Shown: positions 15,625-25,223, counted from the stretch's first letter. The stretch: 64,000 nucleotides of DNA from Glycomyces sp. YM15 (GCF_016918015.1 NZ_JAERMK010000001.1:388805-452804), one strand, 5' to 3'. Made by a program: numbers and translations. The notes: generated by a model from the sequence alone, not told the origin.

Positions 15625-18339
15625 ATGATGTCAGACAATTCAAGGATTCCGGCTGCCCTCAGGCAGCTGCTGCTCCGGCTGCATTTCTACGCCGGCATAC
15701 TCATCGCCCCGTTCCTGCTGGTCTCGGCCGTGTCCGGGCTGGCCTACGCGCTGTCCTACCCAGTGGAGGACGCCCTCTACGCGGACCTTCGCACGGTCGA
15801 CGTCGGTGACGGGCGCCTGCGCCTGGCCGACCAGGTCAATGCCGTCACCGCCGCGCACCCGGATTGGACCGTGACGGCGGTGCGGCCCGCCGCGGAGGAC
15901 GACGCCTCGACGGTGGTGCTGGTCGACGACGGCGTGGCCCGCGAATCAGGCGCGATCGCCGCGGTCTACGTCGACCCGTACACCGGTGCGCTGCTCGGCG
16001 ATTCGACGACGTACGGGTCCTCGCAGGCCGGGCCGCTGCGCGAGTGGATCTCGACGCTGCACCGGAGTCTGCATCTCGGTGAAGCGGGCCGCCTGTACAG
16101 CGAGCTCGCGGCGAGCTGGCTGTGGGTGGTGGCGCTCGGCGGGCTGGTCCTGTGGATCACCCGAAGGCGCCGCTCGAGCCGATCTCCGGCTCGTGAGCGC
16201 CGCCGGGCTGGCCTGGTCCGTCCCGAACCGGCCGGCACCGGTCGCTCCCGCACGCTCGCCTGGCACGGGCCGGTGGGGCTATGGCTGTGCGCGGTCCTGC
16301 TGTTCCTGTCGGCGACGGGCCTGACCTGGTCGCGGTACGCGGGCGAGCACGTCTCGGAGCTCCGCGAGGCCCTGAGTTGGACCACGCCGTCGGTCGCCGT
16401 CGACTCGGACGCGAGCGGCGGCGACCATGCCGAGCACCACCACGCGGGCGCGGAGGGCGTCTCGTCGTTCGCGGTGGCGCTGCTCGACAGCGTGTACACG
16501 ACCGCGCGCGAGGCGGACATGAACGGCCCCTTGCAGATCACGCTCCCGACCGGGTCGGGCACGCAGTACCTGGTGGCCGAGACGCACCGGGCGCTGCCGC
16601 TGGAGCAGGACCAGATGGTCGTCGACACCGGCTCGGGCGCACCGGAGGTGGCCGAGGAGCTGCGGTTCGCGGACTGGCCGTTCATGGCGCGGGTGACGAA
16701 CGTCGCCATCGCCGCGCACATGGGCCTGCTGTTCGGTCTGGCGAACCAGCTGCTGCTCGCGGCGGTGATGGTCGCTTTGGTCTGCATGATCGTGTGGGGC
16801 TACCGGATGTGGTGGCAGCGCCGTCCGAGGGGCGCGCTGGTGGGCCGGCCGTATCGGCGCGGTGCGCTGCGGCGGCTGCCGTGGCCGCTCGTCGCGGCGA
16901 TCGCGGTGGTCGCGGCCGGTGTCGGGTGGTTCCTTCCGCTGCTGGGGATCTCGCTGGCGATATTCGTCGTGATCGACGTGCTCGTCGGGTGGTGGTCGCG
17001 GTTCCGCAAGCCGCCCATGGAGAACGAGCACGGCGAGGTGGTCGTCTCGAGGCGGACGGCGCTGGCGGCGGCCACCGTCACGGTCGCCGCGGGCGCGGGT
17101 GTGGGCGCCGCGATCGGGGAGAACCACGAGCATGAGGACGGCGGCGAGGCCGGGCACGACCACTCGACCGGCGTGGAGCCGTTCTACGGTGCGAGGCAGG
17201 CGGGGATCGAGACGCCGGCGCAGCGGCACGCGCTGTTCGCGGCGTTCGACCTCGCCGAGACCGAGCTGGGGACGGGCGCGGCGCTCGATGCGGCCGCGGT
17301 CGCGGCGAATCTGCAAGCGCTGCTCAAGGAGTGGTCGGCGGTCGCCGCGGCGCTCGCGGCCGGTGAGGCGCCGCCGAAGGCGCCGATCGACGGTGACGAC
17401 CAGTTCGACGCCGAGGCCGTCGCCGCGGGGCTCGACCCGGCGCGGCTCACCGTGACGTTCGGGATCGGCCCGGCCGCGTTCGCGAAGGCCGGTCTGGAGG
17501 CCGTGCGGCCGTCGAAGCTCGTCGAGCTGCCCGAGTTCGACGGCGACAAGTTGAATCCGGCCTGGTCGGGCGGGGACCTGCTGCTGCAGATCTGCGGTGA
17601 CGACCGGCAGGTGGTGAGCAACGCGTTCCTGGAGCTGCGCAAACGGGCCGTCGCGGCCGGGCGGCTGCTGTGGATGCAGCACGGGTTCTCGTCGGCGCCC
17701 GACGGCGGGACGCCGCGGAACCTCATGGGTTTCAAGGACGGCAGCGCGAACCCGGAGGCCGGGTCCGAGCTGTTCGACGAGCGGGTGTGGGCGGTCGATT
17801 CGGAGCCGTCGTGGTTCGAGGGCGGCACGTACCTGGTGTTCCGCAAGATCCGGATGCGGCTGCCGGACTGGTCGATGCTCACCGCCGAGGACCAGAACCT
17901 GACGTTCGGGCGCGAGCGGGACTCGGGTGCGCCGCTGAGCGGCGGCGGCGAGTTCGACCACCCCGACTTCGCGGTGCTCGACAGTGCAGGGCTGCAAGCG
18001 GTCCCGGCGGATTCGCATGTGGCCGTCGTGCACGATGCGGCGATGGTGCGGCGCGGCTACAACTACGACTACGGGTTCCTGACGCAGGGCGAGGTGAGCT
18101 CGGACGCGGCGACCGACGGGCACCTGGACGGCCACATGCACGCCGAGCACCCCTATGACGCGGGGCTGCTGTTCGCGTCGTTCCAGGCGGATCCGCAGGT
18201 GTTCATCGACACGCAGGAGAAGATGGCGGCCTCGGACCGGTTGAACGAGTTCGTCACCGCCGAAGGCAGCGCGGTCTTCGTGCTCCCGCCGGGCGCGCCC
18301 GAGGGCGGCTACGTCGGCCAGGGGCTGTTCGAAGCCTGA
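15625..18339 (+). CDS. PepSY membrane reductase-like / DyP-type peroxidase fusion protein
   Basis: One uninterrupted 904-residue frame carries two modules. Residues about 1-455 are a PepSY-associated membrane protein (PiuB/FoxB-like): helices near 20-45, 165-185, 215-240, 355-380 and 410-445, the HRSLHLGEAGR and AHMGLLFG histidine motifs and the YVDPYTGALLGD repeat. Then comes a Tat-like linker (SRRTALAAATV, residues 475-485), a His/Glu-rich patch, and a full DyP peroxidase from about 520. That module has the GFKDG motif at 702-706 and haem-ligand candidates H798 and H803 before RRGYNYDYG. PepSY proteins such as FoxB are linked to iron-siderophore reduction, and EfeB-type DyPs are Tat-exported haem peroxidases. 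The fusion suggests iron or haem handling on the outer face of the membrane (inference). The ATG at 15625 is better than the upstream TTG. Confidence 0.85.
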   Translation: MMSDNSRIPAALRQLLLRLHFYAGILIAPFLLVSAVSGLAYALSYPVEDALYADLRTVDVGDGRLRLADQVNAVTAAHPDWTVTAVRPAAEDDASTVVLVDDGVARESGAIAAVYVDPYTGALLGDSTTYGSSQAGPLREWISTLHRSLHLGEAGRLYSELAASWLWVVALGGLVLWITRRRRSSRSPARERRRAGLVRPEPAGTGRSRTLAWHGPVGLWLCAVLLFLSATGLTWSRYAGEHVSELREALSWTTPSVAVDSDASGGDHAEHHHAGAEGVSSFAVALLDSVYTTAREADMNGPLQITLPTGSGTQYLVAETHRALPLEQDQMVVDTGSGAPEVAEELRFADWPFMARVTNVAIAAHMGLLFGLANQLLLAAVMVALVCMIVWGYRMWWQRRPRGALVGRPYRRGALRRLPWPLVAAIAVVAAGVGWFLPLLGISLAIFVVIDVLVGWWSRFRKPPMENEHGEVVVSRRTALAAATVTVAAGAGVGAAIGENHEHEDGGEAGHDHSTGVEPFYGARQAGIETPAQRHALFAAFDLAETELGTGAALDAAAVAANLQALLKEWSAVAAALAAGEAPPKAPIDGDDQFDAEAVAAGLDPARLTVTFGIGPAAFAKAGLEAVRPSKLVELPEFDGDKLNPAWSGGDLLLQICGDDRQVVSNAFLELRKRAVAAGRLLWMQHGFSSAPDGGTPRNLMGFKDGSANPEAGSELFDERVWAVDSEPSWFEGGTYLVFRKIRMRLPDWSMLTAEDQNLTFGRERDSGAPLSGGGEFDHPDFAVLDSAGLQAVPADSHVAVVHDAAMVRRGYNYDYGFLTQGEVSSDAATDGHLDGHMHAEHPYDAGLLFASFQADPQVFIDTQEKMAASDRLNEFVTAEGSAVFVLPPGAPEGGYVGQGLFEA

Positions 18340-18353
18340 AGGTGATGGTGGCG

Positions 18354-18383
18354 GTGCGGGCCGCTCGCGAGAGCGGTCCGCAC
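18354..18383. terminator. Bidirectional terminator between the PepSY-DyP gene and asnB
   Basis: A 13-bp stem with one G-T pair (18354-18366 with 18371-18383, loop GCGA) lies in the 51-base gap between the two convergent genes. Confidence 0.7.
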
Positions 18384-18390
18384 TCCGGCG

Positions 18391-20316
18391 TCACACGACC
18401 GGCGCGAGACCCTGAACGCCGGTCGCGGACCGGCGCGGCGGGCGCGCGTCGTCCCAGCCGAGCGGCGGCCGGTCGAGCTGGTCGTACCAGAGGCAGAAGA
18501 CCATGACCGCCCAGATCTTGCGGGCGTTGTCGGCTTCCCCGGAGCGGTGCGCGCGCAGGAGGCCGCGCGCGACGTCGAGGTCGAGCAGGTGCCCGCATCC
18601 GCTCGCGGCCATCACGTGGTCGGCCCACTCGAACATGGGTCCGGCCAGCCACTGCCGGTGGGGGGTCGGGAAGCCGAGCTTCGGCCGTTCGACGATGCCT
18701 GGCGGGACGAGGCTCGCGACGGCCCGGCGCAGCGCGGTCTTGGTCTGGCGGCCCTGCAGCCGGTGCTCGACGGGGACGCGTGAGGCGGTCTCCCACACGA
18801 CGCGGTCGAGGAACGGCACGCGCAGCTCCAGGCTGTGCGCCATGGACATCCGGTCGGCCTTGACAAGGATGTCGCCCTTCATCCAGGTGGAGAGGTCCAA
18901 GTGCTGCATGCGCGTGGTCGGGTCGAGGTGCTCCGACTCGTCCCAGATCGGGTCGGTGACGGCGCGGTGCGGTGGGCCTTCGCGGCGCAGGAGCCGCCGT
19001 TTGTCCTCGCCGGTGAAGACCTTCGCGTTGCCTACGAACCGCTCGCGCAGTTCGGCGGTGCCGCGCTCGAGGAAGCTCTTGCCCTTGACGCCCTCTGGGA
19101 GGGCCGCAGAAGCCTTGCGCAGCAGGCCCTTGGCGGGGTCGGGCAGGGCCTCGAGGCGCTTGAGCGAATGCGGTTCGCGGTAGATCGTGTACCCGCCGAA
19201 GAGCTCGTCGGCTCCTTCCCCGCCGAGCGCGACGGTGACGTGCTCGGCGGCCTTCTTCGCCACGAAGTAGAGCGGGACCAGGGCCGGGTCGGCGACCGGG
19301 TCGTCCAGATGCCACACGATCTTCGGCAGTGCCGCGATGACGTCCTCGACCGAGACGGGCGCGGGGATCGAGCGCACACCGAGGGCCGCGGCGGAGGCGG
19401 CGGCGACCGACAGCTCGTCGTACAGGCCCGGGTCGGTGAACTGCGCGGTGAACGTCACGAGCCCGGGGTTGACCTCGCGGGCCAGGGCGACGACGGCGGT
19501 CGAGTCGATGCCGCTGGACAGGAGTGCGCCGACCGGCACGTCCGAGCGCATGTGAATCCGCACCGAATCCCGCAGGGCGGCGAGGATCTCGGTGTGGAGG
19601 CGGTCCGCGTCGGCCACGGGCTCGGGCCGGAACATCGGCTGGAAGTACCGCTGCGGGCGCGGGGTCGCACCGGGCCGGAACATCGCGAAGTGCCCGGCTT
19701 CGAGACGGTGGGCGTGCCGGTGGAGGGTGGCCGGCTCGGGCGCGTACTGGAAGGTCGCGTAGTGGGCTACCTGGTCGGGGTCGACCAGGTCGGAGTGGGC
19801 GAGGCCGGGGAGGGCCTTCTTCTCGCTGGCGAGCCAGGTGGAACCGTCCCATTGCGTCCAGTAGAGGGGTTTGATCCCGAAGGGGTCGCGGGCGGCGAAG
19901 AGCAGGTCCGCAGCGCGGTCGTGGATCACGAACGCGAACATGCCTCGGAGGCGGTGGACGAGGTCGGGTCCCCAATGGCGATAGCCGGCGAGGACGACCT
20001 CGGTGTCGCCGCGGGTGGTGAACACCTCGCCGTGGACGCGCACAAGCTCGTCGCGCAGTTCGAGGAAGTTGTAGATCTCGCCGTTGAAGACGATCGCGTA
20101 GCGGTCGGGGTCGGCGCCGTCGCCTCGGCGCATCGGCTGATGGGAGCCTTCGACGTCGATCACCGCGAGTCGTTTGAAGCCCATGAGAACCTGGTCGCCC
20201 GAGGTGAGGACGGCCGTCTCGTCGGGGCCGCGGTGGTCGAGGCGCGCCAGGGCCGCGGTGAACCGGTCGCCTTCGGGATCGGTGCGCGCTCCGGCGCGGA
20301 CTGCGAAGCCGCACAT
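18391..20316 (-). CDS. asnB: Asparagine synthase (glutamine-hydrolysing)
   Basis: A 641-residue class II amidotransferase that makes asparagine from aspartate, glutamine and ATP. Cys2 after the initiator Met is the glutaminase nucleophile (MCGFAV). The N-terminal domain shows RLAVIDVEGSHQPM and FNGEIYNFLELR, and the synthetase domain has the PP-loop SSGIDST near residue 268 and GGEGADELFGGY. Length matches mycobacterial AsnB (about 650 residues). ATG 20316 is fixed by Cys2 and a GGAGG Shine-Dalgarno. It is divergent from a two-component system across 273 bases. A specialised amide-forming AsnB paralog cannot be excluded. Confidence 0.9.
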   Translation of the reverse strand: MCGFAVRAGARTDPEGDRFTAALARLDHRGPDETAVLTSGDQVLMGFKRLAVIDVEGSHQPMRRGDGADPDRYAIVFNGEIYNFLELRDELVRVHGEVFTTRGDTEVVLAGYRHWGPDLVHRLRGMFAFVIHDRAADLLFAARDPFGIKPLYWTQWDGSTWLASEKKALPGLAHSDLVDPDQVAHYATFQYAPEPATLHRHAHRLEAGHFAMFRPGATPRPQRYFQPMFRPEPVADADRLHTEILAALRDSVRIHMRSDVPVGALLSSGIDSTAVVALAREVNPGLVTFTAQFTDPGLYDELSVAAASAAALGVRSIPAPVSVEDVIAALPKIVWHLDDPVADPALVPLYFVAKKAAEHVTVALGGEGADELFGGYTIYREPHSLKRLEALPDPAKGLLRKASAALPEGVKGKSFLERGTAELRERFVGNAKVFTGEDKRRLLRREGPPHRAVTDPIWDESEHLDPTTRMQHLDLSTWMKGDILVKADRMSMAHSLELRVPFLDRVVWETASRVPVEHRLQGRQTKTALRRAVASLVPPGIVERPKLGFPTPHRQWLAGPMFEWADHVMAASGCGHLLDLDVARGLLRAHRSGEADNARKIWAVMVFCLWYDQLDRPPLGWDDARPPRRSATGVQGLAPVV

Positions 20317-20589
20317 GGTGCCTCCAGTTCGGGGGTCGGGTGGAATTCCAGGCTCCTTCGCTGCGGGGGCGTCCGCCTCCGGCGAAGCGCCGGAACCGCC
20401 CCGATGAAGGTCCCTCCGCGAATCCGTCCGGTGGACTCGTCCGGATGCAGCCGAAGGTCTGCGATGCACCCGCCGCAGGTCGGGTGGATTCCTCCGCCAT
20501 GTGGAGGGGATCGCACCCGACCTTCGACGGGTTGCCTCTCTTGGGGATGATGAGGACTCATATAGCGAATAGGCCACTGGGAGGCGCAC

Positions 20590-21243
20590 GTGATCCGAGT
20601 GCTGATCGTCGACGACGAAGCGCTGATCCGATCAGGTTTCACCCACATCCTCAGTGCCGCAGAGGACATCGAGGTCGTCGGCGCCGTGTCAGGGGCCGAC
20701 GCCCTGGACCGGGTGCTGTCGCTGCGGCCGGACGTCATGCTGCTCGACATCCGGATGCCCGACATGGACGGCCTCACGATCCTCAAGCGGCTGCGGGAGC
20801 TGTCGCACCCGCCGGTCACGGCCGCACTGACCACCTTCGACACCGACGAGTACGTGTACGAGGCGCTGCGACTCGGCGCGGCGGGCTTCCTCCTCAAGGA
20901 CACCGAACCCGAGCACCTGGCCTACCAGGTGCGGGCGCTGGCTACCGAGGGCGCGGTGCTCTCGGCGAAGGTGACGCGCGCCGTCGTCGCCGGATACCTG
21001 GACCGGTCGGCGGAGTCGAAGCCGAACCCGCGGATCGAACGACTCACCGAACGGGAGCGGGAGATCCTGCTGCTCATCTCCGAGGGGAAGTCGAACGGCG
21101 AGATCTCCTCGGAGCTGTTCCTCGGCCTGGGCACCGTCAAGGACCACGTCAGCTCGATCCTCACGAAACTGCAGGTCTCCAACCGGGTGCAGGCCGCGCT
21201 GACGGCCCACGACGCCGGTCTGCTCAAGGACTCCGGACGGTGA
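20590..21243 (+). CDS. NarL/FixJ-type response regulator
   Basis: A 217-residue regulator. The receiver domain has the acidic pocket D8/D9 and the phospho-acceptor D53 in MLLDIRMPDMDG. The C-terminal LuxR helix-turn-helix is LTEREREILLLISEGKSNGEISSEL followed by GTVKDHVSSILTKL. GTG 20590 follows GGGAGG. Its stop overlaps the kinase start by four bases (GTGA), so the pair is coupled. The targets are unknown; the divergent asnB is an obvious candidate. Order (regulator before kinase) is the reverse of many such pairs. Confidence 0.9.
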   Translation: MIRVLIVDDEALIRSGFTHILSAAEDIEVVGAVSGADALDRVLSLRPDVMLLDIRMPDMDGLTILKRLRELSHPPVTAALTTFDTDEYVYEALRLGAAGFLLKDTEPEHLAYQVRALATEGAVLSAKVTRAVVAGYLDRSAESKPNPRIERLTEREREILLLISEGKSNGEISSELFLGLGTVKDHVSSILTKLQVSNRVQAALTAHDAGLLKDSGR

Positions 21244-22421
21244 CGAGGTTCGGCCTGCCCGAGCGCCTCCCGCAGTGGGTGTGGGACGCGGGAGTCATGC
21301 TCGTCGCGATCGCCCACCTGGCGTTCGTGATCGACCTCTCCAACCAGCCGGTCGCGACGCTCGCGTGCGTCGGGGTCCTGGCCTTGGTGCTGCGCAGGCG
21401 GTGGCCGTTCGCGGTGTTCCTGGCGACCCTCCCGGCGGCATTCCTCGTGTTCGAGAAGGTCGCGTCGATGATCGCGCTGTACACGATCGCCCGCCAGTCC
21501 CGCCGCATGTGGCCGCCGCTCACCGCGACGGCGCTGCTCGCGGCCTGCTTCGTCCTCCAGGGGACCCAGGTCTACCACCTGTTCTTCGGCTCGTGGCGGG
21601 TCACACCGTTCGCGGCGGCGTGGGACGCGCTGCAAGTGCACCTCTACCCGTACGAGTCGTTCCTGCGGCTGGTCCTGTACTACGTGGTGATGGCGGCGGT
21701 GCCGACCATCCTCGGCTACAGCCAGCGGGCCCGGCGGGGCATGGCCGACCGGCTCGCCGAGATCGAGGAGGCCCGCGAGCACGAGCAGCTGCTGCTCACC
21801 CAGCAGGCGCTGGCGGCCGAGCGCGCCCAACTGGCACGCGAGATGCACGACGTGGTCTCCCACCAGGTCAGCCTGATCGCGGTGCAGGCGGGGGCGTTGC
21901 AGGTGCTGTCACGGGACGATGAGGGCCGCCGGATCGCTTCGACGATTCGGCGCCTGAGCGTCACGACGCTGGAGGAGCTGCGGCACATGGTGCAGGTGCT
22001 GCGGGTCTCCGGGATCCGGGCGACCGAGCTGACCCCGCAGCCGACGCTGGAGGAACTGGGCGCGCTCGTCGCGGGCTCCGGGATCGAAGCGGAGCTGCAC
22101 CTCGAACGGATCGCCGACCTCGATCCGGCCGGACAGCGCGCGGTGTACCGAACCGTGCAAGAAGCACTCACGAACGCCCGCAAGCACGCGCCGGGGGCGG
22201 CTGTCGCGGTCGCGGTGGTCGACACCAGTGACGGCGCGGAAGTCAGCGTCGTGAACGCGCCCAGTGCGCGCCCGGTGCTGGAGCTGCCGGGCTCGCGGCA
22301 CGGCTTGCTGGGGCTGCGGCAGCGGGCCGAGCTGCTCGGCGGCCGCTTCGAGGCGGGGCCGACTCCCGAGGGCGGTTGGGTTGTGCGCGTGTGGGTGCCG
22401 CGGGTCGCTGCGACCCGTTGA
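21240..22421 (+). CDS. NarL-family sensor histidine kinase
   Basis: A 393-residue membrane kinase. Four to six hydrophobic helices occupy residues about 15-160, followed by a linker coiled coil (RLAEIEEAREHEQLLLTQQ), a HisKA_3 dimerisation domain with the phosphorylated H203 in AREMHDVVSHQ, and a HATPase domain with QEALTNARKHAPG (N box) and GLLGLRQRAELLGG. No extracellular sensor domain is visible, so it may sense within the membrane. The GTG at 21240 overlaps the response regulator stop. It ends four bases from the convergent purC end. Confidence 0.9.
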   Translation: MTRFGLPERLPQWVWDAGVMLVAIAHLAFVIDLSNQPVATLACVGVLALVLRRRWPFAVFLATLPAAFLVFEKVASMIALYTIARQSRRMWPPLTATALLAACFVLQGTQVYHLFFGSWRVTPFAAAWDALQVHLYPYESFLRLVLYYVVMAAVPTILGYSQRARRGMADRLAEIEEAREHEQLLLTQQALAAERAQLAREMHDVVSHQVSLIAVQAGALQVLSRDDEGRRIASTIRRLSVTTLEELRHMVQVLRVSGIRATELTPQPTLEELGALVAGSGIEAELHLERIADLDPAGQRAVYRTVQEALTNARKHAPGAAVAVAVVDTSDGAEVSVVNAPSARPVLELPGSRHGLLGLRQRAELLGGRFEAGPTPEGGWVVRVWVPRVAATR

Positions 22422-22425
22422 GTGC

Positions 22426-23262
22426 CTACTTCCAGCGGCGGCCGGTGAGGAGCTCGTACGCCTCGATGTAGCGGGCGAGCGTGGCGTCGACGATCGCCTG
22501 CGGGATCTCGGGGGCTTCGGCGTCGTCGGGCTTCCAACCGGTGGACTTGGCCCAGTCGCGCACGAACTGCTTGTCGAACGACGGCTGGGTCTGGCCGGGC
22601 TTCCAGGCGGCGGCGTCCCAGAAGCGGGACGAGTCGGAGGTGAGCACTTCGTCGGCGAGGCGGAGGGTGCCCTCGGCGTCGATGCCGAACTCGAACTTCG
22701 TGTCGGCGATGATGATGCCCTTGTCGAGGGCGATCGCCGCGCCGCGGCGGTAGAGCTCGAGGGCGAGGTCGCGGATGCGGGCGGCGAGGTCGGCGCCGAG
22801 GAGTTCGGCGGTCTCCTCGTAGGTCATGGGCAGGTCGTGGTCGCCGATGTCCGCCTTCGAGGTCGGGGTGTAGATCGGCTCGGGCAGGCGCGAACCGTCG
22901 ACGAGGCCCTCGGGGAGCGCGACGCCGCACACCGACCCGGTCTTCTCGTACTCGGCGAGGCCGGAGCCGGTGAGGTAGCCGCGCACGACCGCTTCGACCT
23001 TGACCACCTCGAGCCGCTTGACGCGCATGGCGCGCCCCGCGAACTCGGCGGGCACGTCCTCGGCGGAGATCACGTGGCCCGGCACGATGTCGGCGAGCTG
23101 CTCGAACCACCACAGGCTCAGCGCGGTCAGGAGCTTGCCCTTGCCGGGGATCGGCGTCGGCAGCGGCACGTCGTAGACGCTCACGCGGTCGGAGGCGACG
23201 AGGACGAGGTCCTCGCCGTCGGCGTAGACGTCGCGGACCTTGCCCCGGTGAATGAGTTCCAC
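22426..23262 (-). CDS. purC: Phosphoribosylaminoimidazole-succinocarboxamide synthase (PurC)
   Basis: A 278-residue ATP-dependent ligase of de novo purine synthesis, joining aspartate to CAIR to give SAICAR. Signature segments are RGKVRDVY at the N-terminus, VASDRVSVYDV, the GYLTGSGL region, and IADTKFEFG with LADEVLTSDSSRFWD, all typical of the actinobacterial and eukaryotic-like PurC. GTG 23262 (VELIHRGKVRDVY) has GGGGAG at a proper distance and gives the normal N-terminus. No other pur gene is adjacent. Confidence 0.94.
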   Translation of the reverse strand: MELIHRGKVRDVYADGEDLVLVASDRVSVYDVPLPTPIPGKGKLLTALSLWWFEQLADIVPGHVISAEDVPAEFAGRAMRVKRLEVVKVEAVVRGYLTGSGLAEYEKTGSVCGVALPEGLVDGSRLPEPIYTPTSKADIGDHDLPMTYEETAELLGADLAARIRDLALELYRRGAAIALDKGIIIADTKFEFGIDAEGTLRLADEVLTSDSSRFWDAAAWKPGQTQPSFDKQFVRDWAKSTGWKPDDAEAPEIPQAIVDATLARYIEAYELLTGRRWK

Positions 23263-23417
23263 TGCTGCTCCCCTGTTCGCTTGCCGCGTGACCGCTCCGC
23301 CGCCTCGACGGCCCGCCCTCATTAGAGCAGCGGGAACGTCATCCTACGTTTCTTCGAAGCCGCGGCTGTGCGGAGCGACACCTGCCGTCCGGCGCCCGCG
23401 CGGCGTAGGCTGGGCCG

Positions 23418-24350
23418 GTGACTTCCGTACAGCCTGAAGGACGCCGGATGCTGCGCCTCGAAGTGCGCAACGCCCAGACCCCGATCGAGAAGAAACCCTC
23501 CTGGATCAAGGTCAAGGCCAAGACCGGCCCGGAATACACCGAACTGCGGGGCCTCGTCAAGAGCGAGGGCCTGCACACGGTCTGCCAAGAAGCCGGTTGT
23601 CCCAACATCTACGAATGCTGGGAGGACCGGGAGGCGACGTTCCTCATCGGCGGCTCCCAGTGCACCCGCCGCTGCGACTTCTGCCAGATCGACACCGGCA
23701 AGCCCGACGCGCTCGACCGCGACGAGCCGCGCCGCGTCGCCGAATCGGTGCAGACGATGGGCCTGAAGTACGCCACGATCACCGGCGTCGCCCGTGACGA
23801 CCTCGACGACGGCGGCGCCTGGCTCTACGCCGAGACCGTCCGCCAGATCCACGCGGCCGTCCCCGGCTGCGGCGTCGAGCTCCTCATCCCCGACTTCAAC
23901 GCGGTCCCCGAGCAGCTCGCCGAGGTCTTCGACTCCCGCCCGGAGGTGCTCGCGCACAACGTCGAGACCGTGCCGCGCATCTTCAAGCGCATCCGGCCCG
24001 CGTTCCGCTACGAGCGGTCCCTCGAGGTGATCACGAAGGCCCGCGAGGCCGGCCTGGTCACCAAGTCGAACCTCATCCTCGGCATGGGCGAGACCCGCGA
24101 GGAGATCTCCCAGGCGCTCGAGGACCTGCACGCCGCGGGCTGCGAGCTCATCACCATCACCCAGTACCTGCGGCCGACCAAGCGCCACCACCCGGTGGAC
24201 CGGTGGGTCAAGCCCGAGGAGTTCGTGGAGCTCACCGCCGAAGCCGAGGAGATCGGCTTCGCGGGCGTCATGAGCGGGCCCCTGGTCCGCTCCTCGTACC
24301 GCGCCGGCCGGCTGTACCGGCAGGCGATCGAGGCGCGCGCCGCAGCCTGA
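23418..24350 (+). CDS. lipA: Lipoyl synthase (LipA)
   Basis: A 310-residue radical-SAM enzyme that inserts two sulfur atoms into protein-bound octanoyl groups. Both iron-sulfur sites are complete: the auxiliary cluster cysteines C56, C61 and C67 ([12 protein letters not shown]) and the radical-SAM cysteines C82, C86 and C89 (CTRRCDFC). The C-terminal RSSYRAG provides the serine ligand of the auxiliary cluster. It acts with LipB (57386-58057) to modify E2 subunits such as the partner of AceE. Unusually it is 33 kb from lipB. It is followed by a DUF4191 gene, a common actinobacterial neighbour. Confidence 0.96.
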   Translation: MTSVQPEGRRMLRLEVRNAQTPIEKKPSWIKVKAKTGPEYTELRGLVKSEGLHTVCQEAGCPNIYECWEDREATFLIGGSQCTRRCDFCQIDTGKPDALDRDEPRRVAESVQTMGLKYATITGVARDDLDDGGAWLYAETVRQIHAAVPGCGVELLIPDFNAVPEQLAEVFDSRPEVLAHNVETVPRIFKRIRPAFRYERSLEVITKAREAGLVTKSNLILGMGETREEISQALEDLHAAGCELITITQYLRPTKRHHPVDRWVKPEEFVELTAEAEEIGFAGVMSGPLVRSSYRAGRLYRQAIEARAAA

Positions 24351-24432
24351 GTTCGGCGGCGCCGGCGGGCCGTCGATGAATCCGGTCGCAGCCCCCGCTT
24401 CATCCTTCCGACCGCCCACTAGAATTGACGAC

Positions 24433-25128
24433 ATGGCAAAGCAGCAGGAAAAAGAGACGTTCGGGTCCCGCCTGAAGACCATCGGGATGGCGATCAAGTT
24501 CACCCACCAGCGGGACAAGCTGTTCCTGCCGTTGGAGGCCGTCGCGATCCTGCTGCCGTTCGTGATCATCACCGCGCTGGTCATCTTCGCGAAGTTCTCG
24601 CTGCTCTGGTACGTCAGCGCCCTGTTCGTGGCGCTCCTGGCCGGATTGATCGTGCTCAACATGCGCACGAGCAAAGTGGTGAACAAGGAGGCCGTCGGCA
24701 AGCCCGGTGCGGCGTACGCGCTCATCGACGGCATCCGCGGCTGGCAGGTCACCCCCGGCGTGGCGGCCCTGTCGGAGACGCAGATGGTGCACCGCGCGGT
24801 CGGCAAGGCCGGCGTGGTCCTCCTCGGCGAGGGCGGCGGCAAGGTCCGCAAGCTCCTCGGCCAGGAGAAGAAGCGCATCTCCCGCGTCGTCGGCTCCACC
24901 CCGGTCTACACGTTCCTGGTCGGCGAGACCGCGAACGACGACTTCTCGGTCACCGAGGTCCGCAAGCGCCTCATGAAACTGCCGAAGAACATCGACTCCA
25001 AGGACGCCAACCACATCGCCAAGCGCCTCGACGCGCTCGGCATCGGCATGGCCATCCCGAAGGGCCCGATCCCGACCAGCGCCAACGCCGGCAAGGGCGC
25101 CCGCCGCGCGATGCTGCGGGGCAAGTAG
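24433..25128 (+). CDS. DUF4191 family membrane protein
   Basis: A 231-residue protein of the actinobacterial DUF4191 family, commonly found downstream of lipA. It has a short basic N-terminus, two membrane helices (about residues 31-52 and 57-77) and a long basic cytoplasmic domain containing GKPGAAYALIDG, RGWQVTPGVA and the C-terminal GARRAMLRGK. The function is not known. ATG 24433 is the first start giving the family N-terminus (MAKQQEKE). A strong terminator follows. Confidence 0.8.
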   Translation: MAKQQEKETFGSRLKTIGMAIKFTHQRDKLFLPLEAVAILLPFVIITALVIFAKFSLLWYVSALFVALLAGLIVLNMRTSKVVNKEAVGKPGAAYALIDGIRGWQVTPGVAALSETQMVHRAVGKAGVVLLGEGGGKVRKLLGQEKKRISRVVGSTPVYTFLVGETANDDFSVTEVRKRLMKLPKNIDSKDANHIAKRLDALGIGMAIPKGPIPTSANAGKGARRAMLRGK

Positions 25129-25148
25129 ACCCGAAGGCGCACAACATG

Positions 25149-25188
25149 AACCGGCCCGGCGGGGGAACTCCCCCGCCGGGCCGGTTTT
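25149..25188. terminator. Rho-independent terminator, probably bidirectional
   Basis: A perfect 17-bp stem (25150-25165 plus A25149, with 25170-25186; loop AACT) ends in TTTT on the plus strand and lies between the convergent DUF4191 and DUF3040 genes. Confidence 0.9.
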
Positions 25189-25223
25189 CTCGCTGCCGGT
25201 CGTGCCGCAGCGCAAGATGTCGA

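Noticed and set aside
20317-20589. Riboswitch or small gene between asnB and the response regulator
   Set aside because: GC-rich short hairpins and two similar GTCGGGTGGA segments are visible, but no conserved riboswitch core or credible reading frame.
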